Assembly (NCBI GenBank): GCA_039029235.1
Contig: JBCCGO010000030.1
Coordinates: 1-9,485, forward strand
From: JBCBRR01 sp039029235
GTDB lineage: Bacteria; Bacteroidota; Bacteroidia; Cytophagales; Amoebophilaceae
Reading direction: 5' to 3'
DNA: 9,485 nt
Position numbers and translations under genes: made by a program. The notes under the pieces were generated by a model that saw only the letters and a program-made list of their open reading frames with translations, did no database searches and had not been told where the DNA came from. Of this stretch, positions 1-6,520 are shown in pieces. The first letter of the stretch is position 1. Every line of letters starts with the position of its first letter.

Positions 1-1252
1 CATCAGCTCTGAAGGCTTCTAGCTCGCCTCTGTCTTCTGATATGCACTTTTGCAGGGTCGCTATATCTGTTTGGGTGATAGCTTCTGCTCTTGCCTTTGC
101 CCCTTTAGCTTGCGCTAGCATTGATGCCTGGAGTTGGGCTAGGCCCTGGTGAGCTGGTTCTTCTAGCGCTGATACTTCTTCGTTATCCAGTGTGCCTTTA
201 TCCTTGGCACAGATGCTCAGCACGTGCTGGTACAAGATGGCTGTATCTGTGTAAAGGGATAGGTCTTGGGTTATTACTCCCTGGCCGTACGATAATTCTG
301 CTAACTTCTCTAATATTTTTGCCAGCTGAATTCTTTGGTCACTGGCAGTAGCAGAAACCAGCTGTTTGAGAGATCCACTGTAGGACTTCTCTAGTAGCTG
401 GATCAGCTGCTGCTCTCTTGCTTGGTCAAATGCTAACTTCCTGCTTTTAACATCGTCCCGTAACTTGATTAGATAATCTTGAGCACAAGCTTCCCCTAGT
501 GAGTCTTCTGACCAAAAACCCTCTAGTTCCAATAAATTGCCTATTGGATGGAGTAGCTTGTCTACTATTAGCAAAGCATTGGTTTCACTAGCTTCAGAGA
601 AGGCTGAATACAGTTCTGCTATCTCTTTGCGTAGTTTTTGAGCCTTTGCCTGAGCTGACGATAATTCACTAGGAGTCTGGCCCGCAGCTGATGCAGCTAG
701 CCTAGCTGCATCAGGGGAGCATGCTTGTGAGGTGCTAGGGGCTTGGCTTCGAGAGGGTTCGGATGGCTTGGGAAGATTAGGGTCATTTATGTCTCCGCTG
801 GCTACTTCCTTCCCCTTCGCTTCTGAGCTCACCTCCTGCTCAGTCTGCTCCCTATCGTCCTTTTCTGCAGGACCGTTCGCCTCGCCTTGTGGCTCCCCAC
901 TCCCTGAGGTCTCCCCTTCACCGCCTCCCCTCAGACCTAACTCCCCTAGATAGACAACTTCCCCAAGGGTGGGGCACACATTCCTATCTAGTACATGAAT
1001 CTGGCGTTGGCGCTGCCAGCTAGGGTACTTACTGAGAACTTCTAGGCTACTTGCCACATCTTCTCCCAAACTACACACGACAGGCAGCAATGACTGGCGA
1101 GCAAAATTGCCTATCCGAGATAGCACTTCAGCGCGCCACTGGTCTCGTTCGTAGTGAAAACGTACCTGCTCGCCTCCTTGGGCTTGGAAAGACAAGTTCC
1201 GACCAAGGGGGGGTGACTTGGGAGGAAGTTCGTAGGAGGTCACGCCCTTTGT
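1..1252 (-). CDS. C-terminal part of a large unrecognised lipoprotein, frameshifted from its start, cut by left edge
   Basis: This minus-strand frame is open from the TAG at 1253-1255 to the window edge, about 417 codons with no stop. Its only early start is a GTG at 1243-1241, so it most likely continues the frame at 1128-1580 after a one-base slip at 1207-1213. Dropping one C there joins the two into one protein of at least about 525 residues. Visible parts in order are a compact segment ending in a distinctive block (YPSWQRQRQIHVLDRN then VCPTLGEVVYLGELGLRGG, about 945-1040), a low-complexity G/E/S/P linker (about 740-930), and a helical, Gln/Glu/Ala-rich region to the edge. I do not recognise the family with certainty. 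The block has the feel of a domain shared by proteins of intracellular symbionts, but that is memory and not shown here. Leucine is often coded by CTA. Function unknown; a cell-envelope or host-contact role is inferred from the predicted lipoprotein start. Confidence 0.7.
688..714. repeat. Perfect 27-bp palindrome inside coding sequence
   Basis: Thirteen bases (688-700) are exactly inverted at 702-714 around one central base, 701. In the minus frame it encodes part of the stretch PDAARLAASAAG, at the start of the helical region after the low-complexity linker. It keeps the frame open. It may be an inserted palindromic element or chance within an Ala-rich stretch. Confidence 0.7.
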
Positions 1253-1580
1253 CTAGGACAGCTCGCTGGCTCGTGCGCTGCTGGGGTGCGCGCTCCATCG
1301 CTGGCCTGCTAGCTACCCCACTACTCCAAAGTGATCCTAGGGAGTCTGGGGGCAACTGCAAGGTGCCCCCAGGCGAGGGCGTAGGGGGTGTACTGGTCAG
1401 GGACAGGTCGCCTGGACGGGTGGCTGTCGTTGCTGGCACCATGGCTCCTTCGGTCTTAGGGGCAGCTAGTGCCATATCTGGGCTACAGCTCGTGAGCAGC
1501 CATACTATAAATAATACCCTGGCCGCGCTTCGCTGGCTTTGGGTGTAGCAATTAAATAATTTAGTGTCTCTGGTATTCAT
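1128..1580 (-). CDS. Predicted lipoprotein N-terminus (5' part of the frameshifted gene)
   Basis: The frame starts at ATG 1580-1578, giving MNTRDTK. An ATG at 1616 would add 12 residues but only lengthens the pre-signal part. Residues 17-32 form a basic-hydrophobic stretch ending in the lipobox LTSC, with Cys32 as the predicted lipidated residue. A Pro/Ser/Thr-rich tether follows, as in many surface lipoproteins. The frame then runs past the C7 tract at 1207-1213 into about 25 Arg-rich residues and a TGA at 1128-1130. That tail looks like out-of-frame translation, because the other frame (1-1252) carries the orderly sequence. No Shine-Dalgarno is visible upstream, which is usual in Bacteroidota. 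Either the gene is broken, or it is switched by slippage, or the extra C is a sequencing error. The sequence alone cannot decide. Confidence 0.6.
   Translation of the reverse strand: MNTRDTKLFNCYTQSQRSAARVLFIVWLLTSCSPDMALAAPKTEGAMVPATTATRPGDLSLTSTPPTPSPGGTLQLPPDSLGSLWSSGVASRPAMERAPQQRTSQRAVLDKGRDLLRTSSQVTPPWSELVFPSPRRRAGTFSLRTRPVAR
1207..1213 (-). other. C7 homopolymer at the frame switch
   Basis: Seven G on the plus strand (seven C on the coding strand) lie inside the 1131-1252 interval where both halves of the lipoprotein gene are open. With six C the reading is T-P-L-G-R and stays open to the window edge; with seven it ends at the TGA at 1128-1130. This is the most likely indel site. Confidence 0.65.
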
Positions 1581-1673
1581 TGTTCCAATGGTTTGGGGGT
1601 TGTCACAAGGTTGCACTAATCATTTCTTCTGCAAGCTAAATCTATTTATTTTAAAGTTCCAAATACTAACGAG

Positions 1674-1698
1674 CTAGCGCTTCTAGCTAAGTGCGAGC
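1674..1698. repeat. Diverged copy of a CTAG hairpin repeat
   Basis: This 25-base segment matches 20 of 25 positions of the segment at 1821-1845 in the same orientation. Its own arms pair less well. The two look like relatives of one short hairpin repeat. Confidence 0.4.
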
Positions 1699-1820
1699 CC
1701 TTTCTCGAGGAAAGCTCATGCTCCTAGGTTACGCTAGCATACATGCTCACGCGCGCTATATTTTTACTCTCAAAGATAGGGGAAAAACTTCTCGGTGAGC
1801 CTAGGTTCTCACTTAATGAA

Positions 1821-1845
1821 CTAGCACTTCTACTTGAGTGCTAGC
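1821..1845. repeat. CTAG hairpin repeat, 8-bp perfect stem
   Basis: CTAGCACT at 1821-1828 is exactly inverted as AGTGCTAG at 1837-1844 around an eight-base loop. There is no T run on either side, so it is not a standard intrinsic terminator, although it lies in the spacer downstream of the transporter gene. It resembles the segment at 1674-1698. Confidence 0.5.
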
Positions 1846-2173
1846 ACCAGGGGCTTCTTGGCAGACTAGCTGGGAAGTAGGAGCGTTTGTCACCCGAGGC
1901 TGCATAGGTTAGACGATCGCTCTGGCAGCTGCTAAGTGGTCTTACAGAATTTGGCCCCATCCTTTGACAGTTGCTGGAGCTGTCTCTGCTGTTCTCTTAT
2001 AGCTATCCCCGCTGCCTTGTCTACGCTCGAAGCAACCTAGTAGGATCCCGCAGTGTTATGGATAGCCGCTACTTCTCCTCAGGGAGGTGGCTGCGGCAGG
2101 TGGTACTGGTCATGGTTGTAAAAATATCGGCAAGTATCTTTATGGGCTTGCTATTTAAGATCGGTTTGGCGTG

Positions 2174-3064
2174 CTACTTGCTCTCAGCGCGCTGCTGGTA
2201 CCCAACAAACAGTGTACAGAGGATGATCAGGGTTGCTCCGAGGTAGCTATGGATTTTGGGTAATTCTTGAAAAAGGAAACAATCTATACCCGTGGCGATC
2301 AATAACTGTAGGTATCTGAAGGGTGCTAGTGAGGAAGCTTCGGCTATTGCAAAGGCACGGAGCAAAAGATACAAGATTAGGTTGCCGCCTCCGCCGAGTG
2401 CCAGGAGCCACAGGAGCTCGTACCTGCTAGGAGTACGCCACACATGGCTGGCTGGCAAAGCTACTAGGACGGCGGCTACTAGTGTAGTGTGGAAGAGTGT
2501 GCACAGCGTAGGTTCTTGGGCAACGTATCTTTTGTTGATGATATCTAGCAGGCCAAATAGCATGGAAGCTAGGAGGAAGTATAAGGAGGTGCTGTTAAAA
2601 CTGCTAGCCTGAGGCCGCAGCGCTAGCATGGTGCCTGCAAAGCCTACTAGGGTAGCTAGCCACGTGGGCCAGGTGATACGCTCTTGGAGCAATATAGGGG
2701 CCAAGAGTAGTACAAAGATGGGCACGGCGAAGCTCATGATGGTGGCGGTCGTGATGGAGGCTACGTTAACGCCTTGGATCCATAGGCTGGTAGCTATAAA
2801 GAGCACAGTGCCTCTGCCTAGGTGTAGCAACGGTCGGTGTGTTTTGAATGACTTTCTTCCCTGATACAGCATCAGGGGTAGTATGGTAAGTGCTCCCCAA
2901 AGGAAGCGACAAAAGGCTATCTCCCACGGGTGAAGGCGCTCTGCTACGTATTTGGTGATGGCATCGTTGGCACAGCTAGCTACCAGGCTTAGGGAGAACC
3001 AAAGGACGGCGCTAAGGTATCGCAAGTGATGGATTGGTTTGCTTGGCGCTGGGCGTGGTAGCAT
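2174..3064 (-). CDS. EamA/DMT-family S-adenosylmethionine importer (Sam-like)
   Basis: A 296-residue inner-membrane carrier made of two EamA repeats (about residues 18-150 and 160-288), ten hydrophobic segments in all. It resembles the Rickettsia SAM carrier (Sam, RP076) as I remember it: WFSLSLVASCANDAITKY near the N-terminus, HPWEIAFCRF, TTATIMSF, the second-half LLDIINKRYV and APFRYLQL (about 247-254), and the same overall length. It would bring SAM from the host cytosol into the cell. I chose ATG 3064; a TTG at 3073 adds three residues, and a TTG at 3025 would leave only eight residues before the first conserved Trp. The start lies inside the 3' end of mnmA (stop 3012-3014), so translation is probably coupled. 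The EamA family call is firm. The substrate is inferred from remembered similarity; other metabolites are possible for this large superfamily. Confidence 0.75.
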   Translation of the reverse strand: MLPRPAPSKPIHHLRYLSAVLWFSLSLVASCANDAITKYVAERLHPWEIAFCRFLWGALTILPLMLYQGRKSFKTHRPLLHLGRGTVLFIATSLWIQGVNVASITTATIMSFAVPIFVLLLAPILLQERITWPTWLATLVGFAGTMLALRPQASSFNSTSLYFLLASMLFGLLDIINKRYVAQEPTLCTLFHTTLVAAVLVALPASHVWRTPSRYELLWLLALGGGGNLILYLLLRAFAIAEASSLAPFRYLQLLIATGIDCFLFQELPKIHSYLGATLIILCTLFVGYQQRAESK

Positions 3065-4199
3065 AGCTGCCAACGTGGGTCTTGGGAGGGGGGACTTGCT
3101 GCTGAAAAGAAGCCTTGATCCAGCCTCCGCCTACTACATCGTCCCCCTCGTAGAACACGGCGGCTTGTCCTGGCGCGATGGCATGTACTCCTTTGCCAAA
3201 AAATACCTTCATTACATCCCCTGCCTGCTCAATCACTGCTGGGGTACCCTGATCGTTATAACGTACCTTGGTCGTGGTATCTAGCCTCTGGCCTTTTAAA
3301 TCAGTATACTTTACCATGTTCAGTCCATGGACATACATTCCGTCCCGAGCCAGCTCATCAAACGTACCTAGCACTACGCGGTTTTTATCTGCCTGGATCT
3401 CTGTTACATACACAGGATAGCCTAGGGCAATTCCTAGTCCTCTACGCTGGCCTACGGTATAAAAAGGATAACCTTGGTGGTGTCCTACTACGGTACCATC
3501 TTCTAGGACAAACTCTCCGCCTGCTACTTTTGCTGCTAGCCCTGCTACCCTACGCTTGAGAAAGCCCCGATAGTCATTGTCAGGCACAAAACATATTTCA
3601 TACGACTCCGATTTGTTTAGTAAGTCTTTAAAACCTCTCTCTTGAGCAAAGGCGCGGATGGCTGGCTTGGTGAGGTCTCCTAAGGGCAATAGGGTTCTGC
3701 TCAGGCTGGCTTGAGAAACTCCCCAGAGTGCATACGACTGGTCCTTGTTCAGGTCTTTCCCTTTAGAGATTAGGTAGCGGGTTGCTTCTTGGCGCACCTT
3801 GGCATAATGGCCTGTAGCTATGTAGTCACAGTTAAGCTTGTCAGCCCGGCGCAGCAAGGCATCCCACTTGATGTGGGTATTGCACAATACACAGGGGTTG
3901 GGTGTTTTTCCTGCGAGGTACGCCGCTGTAAAGTGATTAATCACATGACCGCCAAACTCCTTTCTTATGTCCAAGATCATGTGCGGAAAGCCCAGCTCTA
4001 CAGCTATGTTACGTGCATCGTTTATAGCATCCAGGGTGCAGCATCCCGTTTCCTTCTTGCCCCCTCCACTACTCGTATAGTCCCAAGTCTTCATCGTTAT
4101 GCCTACTACTTCATAGCCCTGCTCATGTAGCATTACAGCTGCCACTGAGCTATCTATGCCCCCGCTCATAGCTACTAATACGCGTCCTTTCTTGTTCAT
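3012..4199 (-). CDS. mnmA: tRNA-specific 2-thiouridylase MnmA
   Basis: A 395-residue cytoplasmic enzyme that adds sulfur to C2 of the wobble uridine (U34) in Lys, Glu and Gln tRNAs, using ATP to adenylate the base and persulfide sulfur from a relay. Visible landmarks are the PP-loop SGGIDS (12-17), Bacteroidota-type insertion ETGCC (50-54), catalytic Cys106 in VLCN, the tRNA-contact segment ATGHYAKV (128-135), KDQSYALW (152-159), the second catalytic Cys203 in EICFVPD, and GQRRGLGIA (250-258). The normal end is near GGGWIKASF (358-365). About 30 residues of Pro/Thr/Lys-rich tail follow, and the end overlaps the start of the SAM-carrier gene. ATG 4199 gives a start only a few residues before the PP-loop, as expected, and is preceded by an A-rich leader instead of a Shine-Dalgarno. 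The family and function are secure; both catalytic cysteines are present. Confidence 0.96.
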   Translation of the reverse strand: MNKKGRVLVAMSGGIDSSVAAVMLHEQGYEVVGITMKTWDYTSSGGGKKETGCCTLDAINDARNIAVELGFPHMILDIRKEFGGHVINHFTAAYLAGKTPNPCVLCNTHIKWDALLRRADKLNCDYIATGHYAKVRQEATRYLISKGKDLNKDQSYALWGVSQASLSRTLLPLGDLTKPAIRAFAQERGFKDLLNKSESYEICFVPDNDYRGFLKRRVAGLAAKVAGGEFVLEDGTVVGHHQGYPFYTVGQRRGLGIALGYPVYVTEIQADKNRVVLGTFDELARDGMYVHGLNMVKYTDLKGQRLDTTTKVRYNDQGTPAVIEQAGDVMKVFFGKGVHAIAPGQAAVFYEGDDVVGGGWIKASFQQQVPPPKTHVGSYATTPSAKQTNPSLAIP

Positions 4200-4201
4200 A
4201 A

Positions 4202-4227
4202 TTTTTTTTCTTATGCTTGCTAATATA
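4202..4227 (-). promoter_or_regulatory. A-rich leader and possible -7 element of mnmA
   Basis: Directly upstream of the mnmA ATG the coding strand has eight A (4202-4209), the type of A-rich leader that supports initiation without a Shine-Dalgarno in Bacteroidota. Further upstream, 4220-4227 reads TATATTAG on the coding strand, one base from the TAnnTTTG element of this phylum. No TTTG at the -33 position was found, so the promoter part is weak. Confidence 0.3.
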
Positions 4228-4740
4228 CTATCTCTACGGTGCAGCTGGATGGTCTAGCTACAGATTTCGATGTTTCCGGGGCGTTGAGGAGACTACCAGC
4301 CGAGGAAGGGCCTGGTCTTGGGCTATCTGTAATAGTATTGATCAGCATCTACACAGTCTGGAGGAGCTACTAAATTTGGTAGCAGAAACGCCCTAGCTCC
4401 TGGGCTGTGTTGGCTACAACATATGATCGGGGACAGCGCGGATAAGCCTACTGTGACCTCACTGAGCTTTTCTGCATCGTCTCTGCATAATGAGGCGCTC
4501 ACTAGTGGGTAGGAGGTAAAATCAGCACCTAGGCAGGTTCGCTATACTGGATCAGTTATTGACCTTGTATCCCGGAACGCCTACAGGCCCAGAGGTGCTT
4601 TAGGATACATAGCCTGTCTTGTCGTTTGGCACGAGTCTGCTTGAGGAAACGTAAGGTGGCTATACAGGCGACTGTTTTGGCCACCTAGGCCATTACGCCG
4701 CTAGCGTAGATACAGTAAATAAATTATTTTTATCCTCTAT
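4228..4740. other. Spacer without a recognisable gene
   Basis: Between the divergent mnmA and AraC-type genes there are about 500 bases with no credible reading frame on either strand. The composition changes from balanced (to about 4710) to AT-rich. The only clear structure is the two-step hairpin at 4654-4686. No tRNA or other known RNA was recognised. Confidence 0.5.
4654..4686 (+). other. Two-step hairpin with GNRA-type loop
   Basis: AGGTGGC (4654-4660) pairs with GCCACCT (4680-4686). Inside it ACAG (4664-4667) pairs with CTGT (4672-4675) around the loop GCGA, a GNRA tetraloop if transcribed on the plus strand. The stems are separated by a small internal loop (TAT opposite TTTG). There is no following T run. 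It could be part of a structured leader for the regulator gene or a palindromic repeat; single occurrence here. Confidence 0.4.
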
Positions 4741-4825
4741 GATTTGATATTATCAAATATATATAAAAATGTTATTATTGCACAGTTATGTTGGCAATAA
4801 TTGATCTAAAGAATTAACATAACAT
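4741..4825 (+). promoter_or_regulatory. AT-rich control region with two inverted repeats upstream of the AraC-type gene
   Basis: ATTTGATA at 4742-4749 is exactly inverted at 4751-4758 around a single base. GTTATGTT at 4785-4792 is exactly inverted at 4816-4823, with the small palindrome CAATAATTG (4795-4803) between the arms. This is the most AT-rich stretch of the window and lies 90-175 bases before the first ATG, a natural place for a promoter and operators. A TTTG (4743-4746) and TATTATTG (4773-4780) resemble the Bacteroidota -33/-7 elements, but their 26-base spacing is too long for confidence. Which protein binds is unknown. Confidence 0.4.
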
Positions 4826-4916
4826 GGGAGAACTGAACGCTCTTTGAGTCTAGTCATGACCAAGTATGGCAGGGGCTGCCGCCAATAGGCCTCCAGCCTG
4901 GTGAAAATGTTAGTTT

Positions 4917-5963
4917 ATGCTTAGTGTGAATTTTCACTACTTGTTTGGGGTTACCTTCTATATGACCAAGGAGCCAGGAACGTATGTAAGCCTTTTATAT
5001 ACACATTTGAAGAAACTATACTGTACATTGCTAATGATGGACTATGATAAAATTGTTAAAGCTCTGACTGCCAATTTTGTTTCGGTAGAGAGTCTAAAAA
5101 TAATACAGCCCTGCACTGTTGATAATTTCTGTGACTTTGAGAATCTACTTATACTCAACCATAGTGGGGAAATCAGCTACCTGCAGGGGGGGGTCCGGGA
5201 GTGGGTAGAACCGGGAGAGGCTGTATTTATACCTAGCAAAAAGCTCGTTACGATAACGTATGGGCCTGTGACATATGCGCATAGCGGTTCCTCCAGCATT
5301 CCCCATGACTACTTTTTAGGTCATCGCTGGAAATATCTGCAAGCAGCTCCTCTAGCAGCCGACCAGCCTTCGCTAGGGAGCTTTAGTTGTCTCAGCTTTG
5401 AAGCCAGGGTATTAGAGGTTATCAATTTATTTGCGTCATCGCTTGTACCAGTCTTCGGTATTAGGGACAACAAAAGATTGATCACGCTGTTCAACAACAT
5501 TGTGGCAGAAAGCACCTCGCCGGTAGTAGGGTCAGGCTTTGTGCTTACTAATTGTACAGCATTGCTTGTCATTGAGCTATTGAGGTATATGTACAATAAC
5601 CAGCTGTTGCCAAAGCAGCTTGAGATGTACCATCCCTACCGTGAGGACACTCACTTCCTCAACACGCTAAACTATATCCATAAGAACCTAGACAAGGATT
5701 TATCTTACAAGAAGATATTAAAGGTTGCTAAGATTTCGCAAGAATATCTGAGACATTACTTTAGGTCGCGCGTAGGAGTCAAGCCGCGGGAATATGTAGA
5801 AGCCCGACGTTTGGAGAAGGCGGTGAGGCTACTACGGACAACTCAGAAGAGAATTGACGAGATTGCCCCAGAAGTAGGTTTTGCAGGCATTCATTATTTC
5901 TGCCGAAGCTTCAAGCTCCGAATGGGCATACCGGCTAGTAAGATACGGGGAGGCATGCGCTAG
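4917..5963 (+). CDS. AraC-family transcriptional regulator
   Basis: A 348-residue DNA-binding regulator. The N-terminal part (about 41-135) looks like a cupin-type sensing domain, with NHSGEISYL, a WVEPGEAVFIPSKK turn and short beta strands. The middle is helical. The C-terminal 100 residues are an AraC/XylS domain with two helix-turn-helix units (about 262-283 and 312-334), including the family signature around KRIDEIAPEVGF, FCRSFKLRMGIPASKIR. No ligand can be named. The start is uncertain: ATG 4917 gives the longest frame, but residues 1-40 have no domain-like features, and ATG 5034 or 5037 (MDYDKIVKAL) may be the real start. There is no Shine-Dalgarno before any of these. A run of eight G (5186-5193) lies in the sensing domain. 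It is transcribed alone, divergent from mnmA and convergent with the TPR gene. Its upstream inverted repeats may be autoregulatory sites, which is inference. Confidence 0.9.
   Translation: MLSVNFHYLFGVTFYMTKEPGTYVSLLYTHLKKLYCTLLMMDYDKIVKALTANFVSVESLKIIQPCTVDNFCDFENLLILNHSGEISYLQGGVREWVEPGEAVFIPSKKLVTITYGPVTYAHSGSSSIPHDYFLGHRWKYLQAAPLAADQPSLGSFSCLSFEARVLEVINLFASSLVPVFGIRDNKRLITLFNNIVAESTSPVVGSGFVLTNCTALLVIELLRYMYNNQLLPKQLEMYHPYREDTHFLNTLNYIHKNLDKDLSYKKILKVAKISQEYLRHYFRSRVGVKPREYVEARRLEKAVRLLRTTQKRIDEIAPEVGFAGIHYFCRSFKLRMGIPASKIRGGMR
5186..5193 (+). other. G8 homopolymer in the regulator gene
   Basis: Eight G in a row cover the codons for Gln90-Gly91-Gly92-Val93 of the regulator. The frame is consistent on both sides, so the gene is intact as given. 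The tract is long enough to be slippage-prone and to be a sequencing risk. Confidence 0.6.
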
Positions 5964-6090
5964 GTACTTGTGTAGTCTCGCTTGTTGCTAAATCAACAGG
6001 CTGGGCACCATACTGGTAAGCACGTAAGTGCCTCAAAGAAAGTGTGTACAGCGGGCTGTCATGGGGCTCTCGTCACCGACTATTTTTTGC

Positions 6091-6108
6091 AGGCACGCTG
6101 CCTTTTTT
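6091..6108 (+). terminator. Probable intrinsic terminator of the AraC-type gene
   Basis: AGGCA (6091-6095) pairs with TGCCT (6099-6103) around CGC and is followed at once by a run of T to 6108. The stem is short, but position and orientation, about 125 bases past the regulator stop, fit. Confidence 0.5.
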
Positions 6109-6288
6109 ATTCCCCTTTGGCTCACTGACTTGCTCTATATTCGCAGCTCTTAGGGTTACGATTCGTCCCCACCCTACCGAGCAGCGCCAGTGACCTTCTC
6201 CCCTAAAACGGGACCAGTAAATGGGGGAATCTCAGTAGCTCTGCTAGCATTGGGCGGAAGTTATGCATTTATTGGGAAGATATCGAGG

Positions 6289-6326
6289 GCTAGGAGCCAG
6301 CAAGGCTGGCCTTGCTGGCTCCTAGC
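6289..6326. repeat. Perfect 38-bp palindrome (18-bp arms)
   Basis: Eighteen bases at 6289-6306 are exactly inverted at 6309-6326 around two central bases. There is no T run next to it on either strand. It lies between two convergent genes, so it may act as a bidirectional transcription block, or be a palindromic interspersed repeat or the core of a small mobile element. Only one copy is in the window. Confidence 0.75.
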
Positions 6327-6362
6327 AGCTCTAGTACAGGCAAGGAAGGCTCACGGTCCCTC

Positions 6363-6422
6363 GCAAGGTGGCCCTGGGCTCAGCAGAGCGGGATAGAAGT
6401 TCTATAAGTCGCTGACCGGAAG
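6363..6422 (+). repeat. Diverged direct repeat, copy downstream of the TPR gene
   Basis: This 60-base segment aligns by eye at about 70 percent, with small gaps, to 8619-8675 in the same orientation. The best-matching part is AGAAG..TCTAT..GTCG. The two copies flank the TPR gene. Confidence 0.3.
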
Positions 6423-6453
6423 CCCTAGAGGGACGGCGTGGGGGACCGGTGAA

Positions 6454-6473
6454 CGCCTAAGCTGCCTTAGGCG
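6454..6473. other. 8-bp hairpin after the TPR gene
   Basis: CGCCTAAG (6454-6461) pairs exactly with CTTAGGCG (6466-6473) around CTGC, about 50 bases past the TPR stop on the minus strand. It could stop TPR transcription, but no T run follows on that strand. Confidence 0.4.
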
Positions 6474-6520
6474 CTATGTACAGGACTTTTATAGGAACCA
6501 GAGCACAAGCAGATTAGGCT

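Larger units (their letters stand above)
1617..2173. other. Gene-poor spacer with hairpins
   Basis: No reading frame here looks like a real gene. The plus-strand frame from a TTG at 1971 overlaps the 3' end of the transporter gene antisense and has no recognisable features. A minus frame around 1924-2030 reads about 34 residues rich in Gln and Lys between stops and could be a gene relic, but this is not supportable. The visible structure is the pair of related hairpins at 1674-1698 and 1821-1845, plus a small inverted repeat at 1795-1812 (GTGAG/CTCAC). CTAG occurs nine times in this spacer by hand count. Confidence 0.5.
5964..6520. other. Convergent spacer with terminator and palindromes
   Basis: The 557 bases between the AraC-type gene and the TPR gene contain no convincing gene. 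The plus frame from a GTG at 6190 runs through the large palindrome and has no protein-like features. Structures present are a small terminator (6091-6108), a perfect 38-bp palindrome (6289-6326), a diverged repeat (6363-6422) and an 8-bp hairpin (6454-6473). Confidence 0.5.

Noticed and set aside
1674..1845. CRISPR-like array from the two related repeats
   Set aside because: Only two diverged copies about 147 bases apart, with no regular spacing and no cas genes.
2060..2173. Read-through extension of the SAM carrier past its TAG (about 34 codons in frame)
   Set aside because: The family normally ends where the TAG lies, and no recoding signal is visible.
1971..2246. Plus-strand frame of 91 codons from a TTG
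   Set aside because: It overlaps the 3' end of the transporter gene antisense, has no domain-like features, and starts with a rare codon.
6140..6180. T-arm-like GGTTACGATTCG, possible tRNA
   Set aside because: No matching acceptor, D or anticodon arms could be drawn around it.
6190..6396. Plus-strand frame of 68 codons from a GTG
   Set aside because: It runs through the 38-bp palindrome, which forces its repetitive WPCWLL-type sequence, and has no ribosome binding site or protein-like pattern.
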